DNA from: JBBTWV01 sp038062615
GTDB lineage: Bacteria; Patescibacteriota; Gracilibacteria; UBA1369; UM-FILTER-53-11
Assembly (NCBI GenBank): GCA_038062615.1
Contig: JBBTWV010000093.1
Location: 1-11,935 of the forward strand
Length of the DNA: 11,935 nucleotides
Direction of reading: 5' to 3'
Part shown: piece after piece, positions 5,916-11,541 of the stretch
How positions within the stretch are numbered: the stretch's first letter is position 1
Layout: each line of letters begins with the position of its first letter
Notes under the pieces: generated by a model
Told to the model about the DNA's origin: nothing
What the model saw: the letters and a program-made list of their open reading frames with translations, nothing else
Databases searched by the model: none
Position numbers and translations under genes: made by a program

Positions 5916-8270
5916 TTATTCGGCATCCGGTTGGCAGTTCTCGAGTCGTGCCGCAGTTTCATTTCTGGCTGCCTCATAACGACGGTCGTAGTCCTGGCGA
6001 TCCGCCAGATATGCGATATTTGGCCGAGAAAGTTCGTAAGCTCTTGATAGATAGTCCAGCTTCCAGTGCACGGAACTGCAAAACGGTACGAGCGGGCGGC
6101 CGCCATATTCCACCACCACCCAGTTCGTCATGCTGGAGTGCGGGGCATAGAGATACATCACTCCGCTGGTGCTGATGGGCAGCTCAACAGAAAGATCGCG
6201 CATGACGGTATCACGCGGAAAAGGGACGGTATGGATCACTTGGCCGTTATAAAAAATTTGCAAACCTTGATCCCGTCCGCACTCGGCATTCCACGGACCG
6301 CGGTTACAATTCATTTGGCGAGGTTCTTCGGGAAGATAACCGACAATACGTGCGGTTACTCTTGCCGTGGGAGGAGTACCGTCGGGGTTTTGGGCAAGCG
6401 TAAGGGTATTTCCGCCTTGTACACCATTGACGGCAAAATCCAAAATTCTGCTCCGGCCGTCGGTCACGGCTTCCGGTCCGCGGCGCAGACAGTTCACATA
6501 CTCTCGGAGGCCTTGCCCATTGGGGAGATGGCACTGGGTTCTTACTTGGCCCGGGTATCCGGGTGCAATGCATTTTCCGTCACTTCCTCCGACGATGGTA
6601 ATATCTCTTGCATATCCGGCTCGTAAAGAATGATTGATTATAGACACTTCGCACCTTGGGTCTGTGGCGCCAATTTCCAACCGCACAAGATCCCGATGTG
6701 GATTTTGCGCGTGCTCCGAGAGCGCAATTCCCGCAAAAAGCGCGGCATCATGATCTTCCGACCCGTCAAAAAAAATGCGAGGATCCAAAACCGTAGCATC
6801 GGGTGGCACGTCTGCTCCCGAACAAATATGCGCAATGGCGGCAACGCCATCGGGATTCGTTTCTTGGAAATAATCGAGCCACCTTCCGACATGAGAAGGC
6901 CAAGGAAGATCTCCTCTCATGATGCGATGCACCTCATCGTAATTCCCGGTTGGTGAAAAGAACCATACATGTCCGGTAGAGTTTGAGGTGCCGCCAAGTC
7001 CATGATCGATATTTCGTATGAGACTGCTTCCGGAAATTTCTACTCCCGTACAAGCATATGGCGGATCACCATCTTCCGTACAGAAAGGATTCATGAAAGT
7101 ATGGCCCCATGTTTCAATGGACGGTTCAAGTTGGGGCGGCCACTGCAGCACCGTTGACGATACCCTCATGCCGCGTTGGATACGGTGCATGATGTAAGGC
7201 GTGGCAAGGTCTTGCGCAAAATCGCAGCGTGCAGAACTTTCATCGGCGCATACCGGTTGCTGGCCGTCGCCGCACGGTTGCAAAGCGCCTTCAATTTTGC
7301 CGAGTTCATTTTTTACATATTGGCAAAGAGGGGCTATGCCGTCAGAGCAGTTGGTGGGTGCTTTATTCTCACACATCGCCTGTAAAGGAACGAAACAATT
7401 CCCCGGATGTTCGTGCCCGTCCCAATCTCCGCGGTTTTCGATGTCGCCGTCATACCATTCTCCTGCATCAATGGTAATTTCCGGATCGGCATCCCCTGAA
7501 TCAATTCGCACTGATACTGCCGGCTCAAATCCATTGGGGTTTCCTTGCACATCAATTTCAACGTCTGTTTCGCGCGGAATGGCACAAGGGAGTTGATCGC
7601 TGCCTTGCGCATCTTGGTAACAGGAGTTTTCTCCAGCCTCATCCTTTGTGCAGCATAAGGTTTCTCCATCCGCCCGGCAAATAGGCAAATCCCAACTGCG
7701 CAGATCAAATGGGGTACGTTTGTCAAAAGGAGGCGTGTCATCTTCCATGCCGGGGACATGAATTCTAAAACAAGCTATGTTGGGGCGGCCATAGTTATCA
7801 ACAGACGGGGAGATGCGAACCGTAGGAGCTGCTCTTACACTTGGTGTTGCTTGCGGGGAGGTAGGAAGAGGCGTTTCTCTGGGGGAGTCAGAAGGCGAAG
7901 ACACGGGCGATGTTGATGGTGATGGCAGCGGGGATGGCGGGAATGATGTCGGCAGTGAAGATACCGGGGGGATTATTGTTGCCGTGGGTGTTACCGGCAC
8001 CTGAGGTGTTGCTGATTCTGGACGGGAAATTTCGCCCGAAATGTTTGGGATGGTTATGGCGGGAACAGCTTCATTCTCGGCTGGTGCAGAAGTTTTCTCA
8101 TTGGAACATGCCATAACGGCCAGAGCCGTTACGCAGATCCCGATAAGGCGCTTTATTCTAAATGTTACTCGATGTATGGGTTCTGAAGAATGAGCCTCGT
8201 GTTGTTTTGCTCTTTCCTCTGCAACATGAGGAGCATGATCTAGAATAGCTTGATACCGAGGTGATAGCAT
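5916..8270 (-). CDS. Large exported, membrane-anchored or lipoprotein-like protein with Pro-rich linker
   Basis: This is a 784-aa protein. A charged N-terminal segment of about 38 residues precedes one hydrophobic stretch (LIGICVTALAVMAC, residues 42-55) ending in a lipobox-like AVMAC, so Cys55 may be lipidated or the stretch may be a plain membrane anchor. Residues about 85-155 are a Pro/Ser/Thr spacer (PTSFPPSPLPSPSTSPVSSP). The remaining 600 residues are acidic and polar with many Cys in spacings typical of disulfide-bonded extracellular domains, for example LCCTKDEAGENSC and PLCQYVKNELG. A later part has PFCTEDGDPPYACTG and a beta-rich C-terminal half. I do not recognise a catalytic motif or named domain. 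No closer in-frame start was found that would remove the cytoplasmic extension. It is convergent with the secreted-protein gene, with 11 bp between stops and no terminator visible between them. Its 5' end faces rnpB. Confidence 0.8.
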   Translation of the reverse strand: MLSPRYQAILDHAPHVAEERAKQHEAHSSEPIHRVTFRIKRLIGICVTALAVMACSNEKTSAPAENEAVPAITIPNISGEISRPESATPQVPVTPTATIIPPVSSLPTSFPPSPLPSPSTSPVSSPSDSPRETPLPTSPQATPSVRAAPTVRISPSVDNYGRPNIACFRIHVPGMEDDTPPFDKRTPFDLRSWDLPICRADGETLCCTKDEAGENSCYQDAQGSDQLPCAIPRETDVEIDVQGNPNGFEPAVSVRIDSGDADPEITIDAGEWYDGDIENRGDWDGHEHPGNCFVPLQAMCENKAPTNCSDGIAPLCQYVKNELGKIEGALQPCGDGQQPVCADESSARCDFAQDLATPYIMHRIQRGMRVSSTVLQWPPQLEPSIETWGHTFMNPFCTEDGDPPYACTGVEISGSSLIRNIDHGLGGTSNSTGHVWFFSPTGNYDEVHRIMRGDLPWPSHVGRWLDYFQETNPDGVAAIAHICSGADVPPDATVLDPRIFFDGSEDHDAALFAGIALSEHAQNPHRDLVRLEIGATDPRCEVSIINHSLRAGYARDITIVGGSDGKCIAPGYPGQVRTQCHLPNGQGLREYVNCLRRGPEAVTDGRSRILDFAVNGVQGGNTLTLAQNPDGTPPTARVTARIVGYLPEEPRQMNCNRGPWNAECGRDQGLQIFYNGQVIHTVPFPRDTVMRDLSVELPISTSGVMYLYAPHSSMTNWVVVEYGGRPLVPFCSSVHWKLDYLSRAYELSRPNIAYLADRQDYDRRYEAARNETAARLENCQPDAE

Positions 8271-8286
8271 AATTTAATATGGCATA

Positions 8287-8316
8287 TTAGCATCTTTAGT
8301 CCGATTCTACTATAAT
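8287..8316 (+). promoter_or_regulatory. Promoter of rnpB
   Basis: A perfect TATAAT (8311-8316) has TTAGCA (8287-8292) 18 bp upstream. The expected +1, about 8322-8324, coincides with the first base of the P1 helix of the RNase P RNA. The 50-bp gap also has to hold the opposite-strand promoter of the 784-aa protein gene. The best minus-strand candidate is an extended -10, TG-C-TAATAT at 8284-8289, which is weak. Confidence 0.7.
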
Positions 8317-8321
8317 GGAGT

Positions 8322-8926
8322 TCCAGGTCTTTTATATAGAGTGATTGCCTTAAATACCTTCGTACAAGCGAAATCATCGTTTTGCGGGGCGCCGCACAGC
8401 TGCCGCTAAGGCGGCACGTCGAGTCCTAGAAGGCGAGACGGCGCCGCGAGACCGGAGCGAAGATCTGGCTTTGCCAGTCTGAGTGAAGGGCGAGCGTAAA
8501 TAAGGAGGAAAGTCCGAGCTGCCAAGGAACAGGAAAGTTGCTAACAGCAACCGTGGCGGATGAAAGTCCGCTATAGGGACAGTGCCACAGAGACAATACT
8601 AGGGTGCAAGTTCTGCGAAAGTAGAGCGAGCACACCAAAGGTGAAAAGTCCGCCTCAGGCGGAGCACTTACTGCGAAGTAAGTTGATCGTTCTCACGCAA
8701 GTGAGAACGTGGCCGGTAAACCCTTTCCGCAGCAAGGAAGGATGGGAGTGATGGAGTCACCGTGTTCCTTCGGTCCATCCTGCCTTCCGCATGACTCCGC
8801 AAGTAATTGCGGAGCTAGAGAGATGATCACCAGCGCGAGCGGAGCGAGCGCTTTTACACATTAAGAGCGTCTCGCAAAAACTCGTGAGATACAGAACTCG
8901 GCTTATGAAGTGTAAAAGACCTGGAT
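8322..8926 (+). ncRNA. rnpB: RNase P RNA, bacterial class A, enlarged
   Basis: This is the catalytic RNA of RNase P, which removes 5' leaders from pre-tRNAs. Conserved core segments occur in order: GGAGGAAAGTCCG (8504-8516, 5' half of P4), CCACAGAGACA (near 8585-8595), GGTGAAAAG (8640-8648), GGTAAACCC (8715-8723), GCAAGGAAGGATGGG (from 8732), AGATGATCACC (8821-8831) and ACAGAACTCGGCTTA (8891-8905, 3' half of P4). The ends pair as P1: 8322-8334 with 8913-8925, 13 perfect base pairs. Hairpins with GNRA loops are visible, such as CGTTCTCAC-GCAA-GTGAGAACG and CTCCGCAA-GTAA-TTGCGGAG. The usual length is 350-400 nt; this one is about 605. Extra sequence lies mainly between P1 and the first P4 strand (8335-8503) and between 8832 and 8890. 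A terminator follows. Confidence 0.95.
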
Positions 8927-8938
8927 TCTAAAGTGAAG

Positions 8939-8962
8939 GTCTGCCCAGGCAGACTTATTTTT
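8939..8962 (+). terminator. Rho-independent terminator of rnpB
   Basis: The inverted repeat GTCTGCC (8939-8945) and GGCAGAC (8948-8954), closing on a CCAG tetraloop in practice, is followed by TTATTTTT. It lies 13 nt after the P1 3' strand and separates rnpB from the leader unit downstream. Confidence 0.8.
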
Positions 8963-9003
8963 GTGCCTGCGTGGGTTTACCACATTATATGAGTACAATG
9001 TTA

Positions 9004-9032
9004 TTGACTATTGTCAAATTTCTTGTTACCAT
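9004..9032 (+). promoter_or_regulatory. Promoter of the leader/attenuator unit, with TTGAC-GTCAA inverted repeat
   Basis: TTGACT (9004-9009), 17 bp, then TACCAT (9027-9032) preceded by an extended -10 TG (9024-9025). The predicted +1 falls at or next to 9039, the A of the leader-peptide ATG, so the leader would be translated from a leaderless end. TTGAC-TATT-GTCAA (9004-9017) is a perfect 5-bp inverted repeat over the -35 and could bind a repressor. Confidence 0.7.
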
Positions 9033-9038
9033 GCAGAC

Positions 9039-9104
9039 ATGAATCTCAACAATTTAAACAACTTCGCCACAACGACTACCACCACACCACTGCGTGAGGG
9101 GTAG
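9039..9104 (+). CDS. Thr-rich leader peptide of a putative attenuator, 21 aa
   Basis: ATG 9039-9041 to TAG 9102-9104. The peptide starts MNLNNLNNFA, then has six consecutive Thr residues encoded by ACA ACG ACT ACC ACC ACA (9069-9086), and ends PLREG. A run of one amino acid in a tiny ORF directly before a terminator is the hallmark of amino-acid-operon leader peptides, such as the Thr/Ile-rich thr leader of enterobacteria. The codons are mixed, so the run is not a simple DNA repeat. The final codons (9092-9101) are the strand that can form the antiterminator. Asn is also abundant (five codons). No Shine-Dalgarno site exists, consistent with leaderless initiation at the mapped promoter. That it is translated is inference. 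Confidence 0.6.
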   Translation: MNLNNLNNFATTTTTTPLREG

Positions 9105-9143
9105 CTTTGTAGAAAATGTTTTAACCTTTGAAGCCCCACACGC
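9092..9143 (+). promoter_or_regulatory. Putative antiterminator of the Thr attenuator
   Basis: GCGTGAGGGG (9092-9101, in the last leader codons) can pair with CCCCACACGC (9134-9143): nine Watson-Crick pairs around one A-A mismatch. The second strand is shared with the 5' arm of the terminator at 9131-9140, so the two structures exclude each other. A ribosome stalled at the Thr codons would leave 9092-9101 free, the antiterminator would form and transcription would read through. A ribosome reaching the stop would mask it and the terminator would form. Confidence 0.55.
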
Positions 9144-9166
9144 TAAACGCCTGTGGGGCTTTTTTA
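9131..9166 (+). terminator. Rho-independent terminator (attenuator) before the zinc-ribbon/HTH gene
   Basis: AAGCCCCACA (9131-9140) and TGTGGGGCTT (9152-9161) form a perfect 10-bp stem with an 11-nt loop, followed by a run of six T (9160-9165). It lies 27 nt after the leader stop codon and 20 nt before the ATG at 9186, so any transcript from 9039 must read through it to express the next gene. Confidence 0.85.
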
Positions 9167-9185
9167 TTTCTCAATTTTTAAAACC

Positions 9186-9491
9186 ATGAACGCACACCTC
9201 AGCATACGGAACCAGTTTTGCCACAATAAATATTGTCATTACTTCCGAAAAATATTGGCGGGAAATGTCGTGGTGCACGGCCAAATTCGATTCCAATGCA
9301 AATATTGCAAAAAAACTTGGGTCGGGCATAAAGGATCTTTTCATTTTGGGCTTCGCTGCGACCCCAAAAAAATCGAACACGCACAAAGTTTACTCAGGAG
9401 TGGTTTTAGTGTTCGCCATACCGCACGGCAAACGGGCGTAAGCCCAAGTACTATTCAGCGCTGGAAAATTCGTTTTAAAAATAGGGGTTAA
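9186..9491 (+). CDS. Zinc-ribbon / helix-turn-helix protein, transposase-derived type
   Basis: This is a 101-aa basic protein. An N-terminal zinc-ribbon-like module has C12, C17, C38 and C41 (FCHNKYC ... FQCKYCKKTW), very like the InsA-type zinc finger of IS1-family elements, where the second pair is usually RxxCxxCxxTW. Residues about 61-98 are a helix-turn-helix: ARQTGVSPSTIQRWKIRFK is the typical IS-type or resolvase-type recognition half. Together they suggest a DNA-binding protein, either a transposase subunit or a domesticated regulator. No DDE catalytic domain is present and I saw no flanking terminal inverted repeats, so an intact IS is not supported. A GTG at 9153 is in frame but lies in the terminator stem; ATG 9186 is preferred. 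The gene lies directly behind the Thr attenuator and 28 nt before the repeat-protein gene, so it may belong to that operon. Confidence 0.7.
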   Translation: MNAHLSIRNQFCHNKYCHYFRKILAGNVVVHGQIRFQCKYCKKTWVGHKGSFHFGLRCDPKKIEHAQSLLRSGFSVRHTARQTGVSPSTIQRWKIRFKNRG

Positions 9492-9519
9492 TAATTTTTA
9501 TTCTTTCACTTATTATTTT

Positions 9520-10770
9520 ATGCAAAATTCATCAGAAAAATCAGATTTAGGTTGGGTGGGGGAGCTGGCGCAGTTTATTGAAAACCCATCTTTAAAAAAA
9601 TTAGGTTCATTGAGAGAGTGTGATCCTGATTATCCATTTATCGGTAATATCAAAGAGGCCTCGCAAGGAGACCCCGAACTTTTGCGGCGCGTTGTTAGCA
9701 TGCGCGTGAAATTAAACAACGGTGAAAAACTCAGTCAGCAAGAAGCCCATGAACTCATCAATCAACTTGGTTGTCAGGGTTTTTATAATGTTCCGCTGGA
9801 TTTATCGGGATATGAATTTGATGAATTGAAACTCAAAAAAGCTGTTATCGGAGGCGATTTGGTTTGCAATCAAATGCATGTGAAGGGCGACAATCATCAA
9901 GAAGATGCTGTTATTGCTGGGAATAATATTCAGCAAGGCATGAAGGTTGGGGGCAATAATCTTCAAGACAGAATGAAAGTAGCGGGCCGAAATGATCAGT
10001 GGGGGATGCAGGTTAAAGGTGACAATCGCCAAGAAGAACTCCATGTGGGTGGCAACAACAATCAAAACTGCATGAACATACAAAAAAATAACTTTCAGTA
10101 TGATGCAAAAATTGGTGGAGATAACATGCAGATAAGAATGCGTGTGGCGGGCAATCGTCAAGATCATCTTGAAGTCCAAGGTCAAAACTGCCAGCGCGAT
10201 GCGCAGGTTGGAGAAAATCACCAACCCCATTTGGCGGTGCAGGGGGACAATTGCCAACAGCGCATGGTAGTGAGTGGCGAAAATCACCAAGAAGGACTTC
10301 AGGTAGGTCGGAATAATCTGCAGAGAGGGATGAAAATCGGCGGTCATAATCAACAAGGAGTGATGCGCGTGGTTGGGAATAATGTACAAAGGAACATGGA
10401 GATACATGGTGATAATTTTCAAGAAGGATGGGATTTTAGCTCCCCATACCGATACGATAATCACGTGGTGATATTTGGCGATAACGATCAGTGTGGCATG
10501 AAAGTAAGCCGCTACAATCGTCAAGACTTTTTATTTGTTGGCAAGAGTAATCTGCAAAATGGCATGGAGGTGGGAGGGGAAAATCAACAGCGGTCCGTCA
10601 TTATAATGAAGCATAACGATCAAAATCCGTTTTTTATAAGTGATCTCAACGCCAATCGGCAGTTACGTTGGCTCATTGGAGGAAGAAATTCACGTGTCGT
10701 TGAAAAACTTCCCGCCAGACCATCGTGGCACCAAGACGTTGAAAGAGAGATTTTGAATGGCGGCCGATAG
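9520..10770 (+). CDS. Protein of ~24 tandem 11-residue Asn/Gln-rich repeats (probable beta-solenoid)
   Basis: This is a 416-aa protein. Residues 1-100 are a non-repetitive, probably helical domain (SLKKLGSLRECDPDYPF, then LLRRVVSMRVKLNNGEK). From about residue 108 to 370 it is made of units with consensus [M/L]-x-V-x-G-[D/N]-N-x-Q-x-x. Examples are MKVGGNNLQDR (141), MQVKGDNRQEE (163), MVVSGENHQEG (249) and MRVVGNNVQRN (282). Most units are exactly 11 residues; those at 207 and 228 have 10, and an aberrant 12-residue unit lies at 304-315. The tail after about 385 is basic and non-repetitive. One buried Val/Ile, a turn GxN and a Gln per unit suggest a short-rung beta-solenoid, distantly like the KVGG repeats of Patescibacterial pentapeptide-like proteins. 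There is no signal peptide. A polymerising scaffold or nucleic-acid mimic are possible functions, neither shown. A terminator follows at 10805. Confidence 0.8.
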   Translation: MQNSSEKSDLGWVGELAQFIENPSLKKLGSLRECDPDYPFIGNIKEASQGDPELLRRVVSMRVKLNNGEKLSQQEAHELINQLGCQGFYNVPLDLSGYEFDELKLKKAVIGGDLVCNQMHVKGDNHQEDAVIAGNNIQQGMKVGGNNLQDRMKVAGRNDQWGMQVKGDNRQEELHVGGNNNQNCMNIQKNNFQYDAKIGGDNMQIRMRVAGNRQDHLEVQGQNCQRDAQVGENHQPHLAVQGDNCQQRMVVSGENHQEGLQVGRNNLQRGMKIGGHNQQGVMRVVGNNVQRNMEIHGDNFQEGWDFSSPYRYDNHVVIFGDNDQCGMKVSRYNRQDFLFVGKSNLQNGMEVGGENQQRSVIIMKHNDQNPFFISDLNANRQLRWLIGGRNSRVVEKLPARPSWHQDVEREILNGGR

Positions 10771-10804
10771 AGGCGGAAGGGGATAGTTTATGATGATTGA
10801 ATCG

Positions 10805-10837
10805 GGGGCGAGTATTTATCGCCTCGCCCCAGTTTTT
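10805..10837 (+). terminator. Rho-independent terminator after the repeat protein
   Basis: GGGGCGAG (10805-10812) and CTCGCCCC (10823-10830) form an 8-bp GC-rich stem with a 10-nt loop, then AG and five T. It ends the transcription unit that starts at 9039. It lies at the junction with the convergent toxin gene, but the minus strand has no good T tract, so it serves mainly the plus strand. Confidence 0.8.
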
Positions 10838-11096
10838 AATAGACTTGGTTATGAGTTCCAACGGCAAGCATCGTCACCGTTACATAATGTCCTTCCACTT
10901 CAAAAATAATTCGCATATCAAATCTGGCCGAGATGCTCCGCTTTCCGGCGAGTCTCCCAACGAGGGCGTGATTTTTCAGGACTGGATTGTGCGGATTTTT
11001 CTCAAAAAGTTTAAGCGATTGGTCTACTTTAGTGCGGTGGAATTTTTGAAGTTTTTGATAATGTTTGATAAAACTCTTCTTAAAATAAATATGCAT
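10836..11096 (-). CDS. RelE/YafQ-type toxin of a type II toxin-antitoxin system
   Basis: This 86-aa basic protein of the RelE/ParE superfamily is probably a ribosome-dependent mRNA interferase. The N-terminal helices (KKSFIKHYQKLQKFHRTKVD) are followed by the family signature LKNHALVGRLAGKRSISARF, then DMRIIFEV and the C-terminal strand YVTVTMLAVGTHNQVY. This matches the YafQ-like pattern LxxHxLxGxLxGxRSxxxxxDxRIIF. The C-terminal His-x-x-x-Tyr (H82, Y86) could be the catalytic pair as in RelE-fold nucleases, an inference. Its ATG shares an A with the antitoxin stop (TAATG), so translation is coupled. The first residues lie directly after the antitoxin gene; no Shine-Dalgarno site is needed. 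Confidence 0.88.
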   Translation of the reverse strand: MHIYFKKSFIKHYQKLQKFHRTKVDQSLKLFEKNPHNPVLKNHALVGRLAGKRSISARFDMRIIFEVEGHYVTVTMLAVGTHNQVY

Positions 11097-11380
11097 TATT
11101 TGGCATGCCTATGGAGATGTGCGACGGCTTTTTTGGCAGAAGGAAATGGGCCAATCTTTCCCTTTTCTTTTGAAGCCTTAAGAACTTCTTCCTCAAATTC
11201 TTGAGTAAAACCGTTTTCTGTTCGAGCAACTTTCAGCTCAAAAGGAATGGATTGCGAAATCACCACTTTTTTGAGAAATAGACGAATTGCCGTCGGGGTA
11301 TCGAGTCCTAAATCCTCAAAAACCAGATCAGCATCACGTTTTAATTGTTCTTCCACACGAATTTGAATAGCTTTAGTCAT
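11096..11380 (-). CDS. RelB/DinJ-family antitoxin
   Basis: This is a 94-aa antitoxin. The N-terminal ribbon-helix-helix segment is clear: strand AIQIRVEEQLKRDADLVFED, then LGLDTPTAIRLFLKKVVISQ, the classic DinJ/RelB pattern [I/V]RV-x4-K-x2-A-x3-[F/L]-x2-[L/M]G[L/I]-x-[T/P]xAIRLFL. This part dimerises and binds operator DNA. The C-terminal half (about 50-94), with FTQEFEEEVLKASKEKGKIG, wraps the toxin. Length is usual. It precedes the toxin with a one-base overlap. The promoter at 11408-11436 carries a palindrome on its -10, as expected for an autorepressed toxin-antitoxin operon. Confidence 0.88.
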   Translation of the reverse strand: MTKAIQIRVEEQLKRDADLVFEDLGLDTPTAIRLFLKKVVISQSIPFELKVARTENGFTQEFEEEVLKASKEKGKIGPFPSAKKAVAHLHRHAK

Positions 11381-11403
11381 ATATCAAAATGTTTAAAAAC
11401 TAG

Positions 11404-11436
11404 TACAATTGTATAGCAAATGATGGCATATTGCAA
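11404..11436 (-). promoter_or_regulatory. Promoter and palindromic operator of the toxin-antitoxin operon
   Basis: On the minus strand TTGCAA (11436-11431), 17 bp and TACAAT (11413-11408) form a good promoter. The -10 is half of the perfect 10-bp palindrome TACAATTGTA (11404-11413), a likely antitoxin binding site. The start of transcription is expected about 20 nt before ATG 11380. Confidence 0.7.
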
Positions 11437-11454
11437 GAGCTTCTCCTCGGCTCC

Positions 11455-11498
11455 TTGACGGAGTGAGCGGATATTGTATTTTGGTGTTCACGTGAACA
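11455..11498 (+). promoter_or_regulatory. Candidate promoter with 14-bp palindrome before the glycosyltransferase gene
   Basis: TTGACG (11455-11460), 16 bp and TATTTT (11477-11482) could be a promoter. It is followed directly by the perfect palindrome TGTTCACGTGAACA (11485-11498) at about the +1 position, where a dimeric repressor would block transcription. The palindrome is certain; the promoter is only fair, with a weak -10. Confidence 0.45.
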
Positions 11499-11541
11499 TC
11501 GATCCACCCTAGACCATCAACCCAAACCCTTGCCTATAGGC

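Noticed and set aside
8426..8751. Open frames inside the RNase P RNA on both strands
   Set aside because: The segment is a structured RNA with all core motifs; the frames are chance products.
9186..9491. Complete insertion sequence
   Set aside because: Only a zinc ribbon and HTH are encoded, no DDE transposase follows, and no flanking inverted or direct repeats were seen.
9802..10524. 240-aa minus-strand frame antisense to the repeat protein
   Set aside because: Its His/Ile-rich sequence is the shadow of the 33-nt periodic repeat; it has no promoter or start site of its own.
9841..10629. CRISPR array, suggested by regular repeats
   Set aside because: The 33-nt periodicity is a coding repeat conserved at protein level, with no identical direct repeats or unique spacers.
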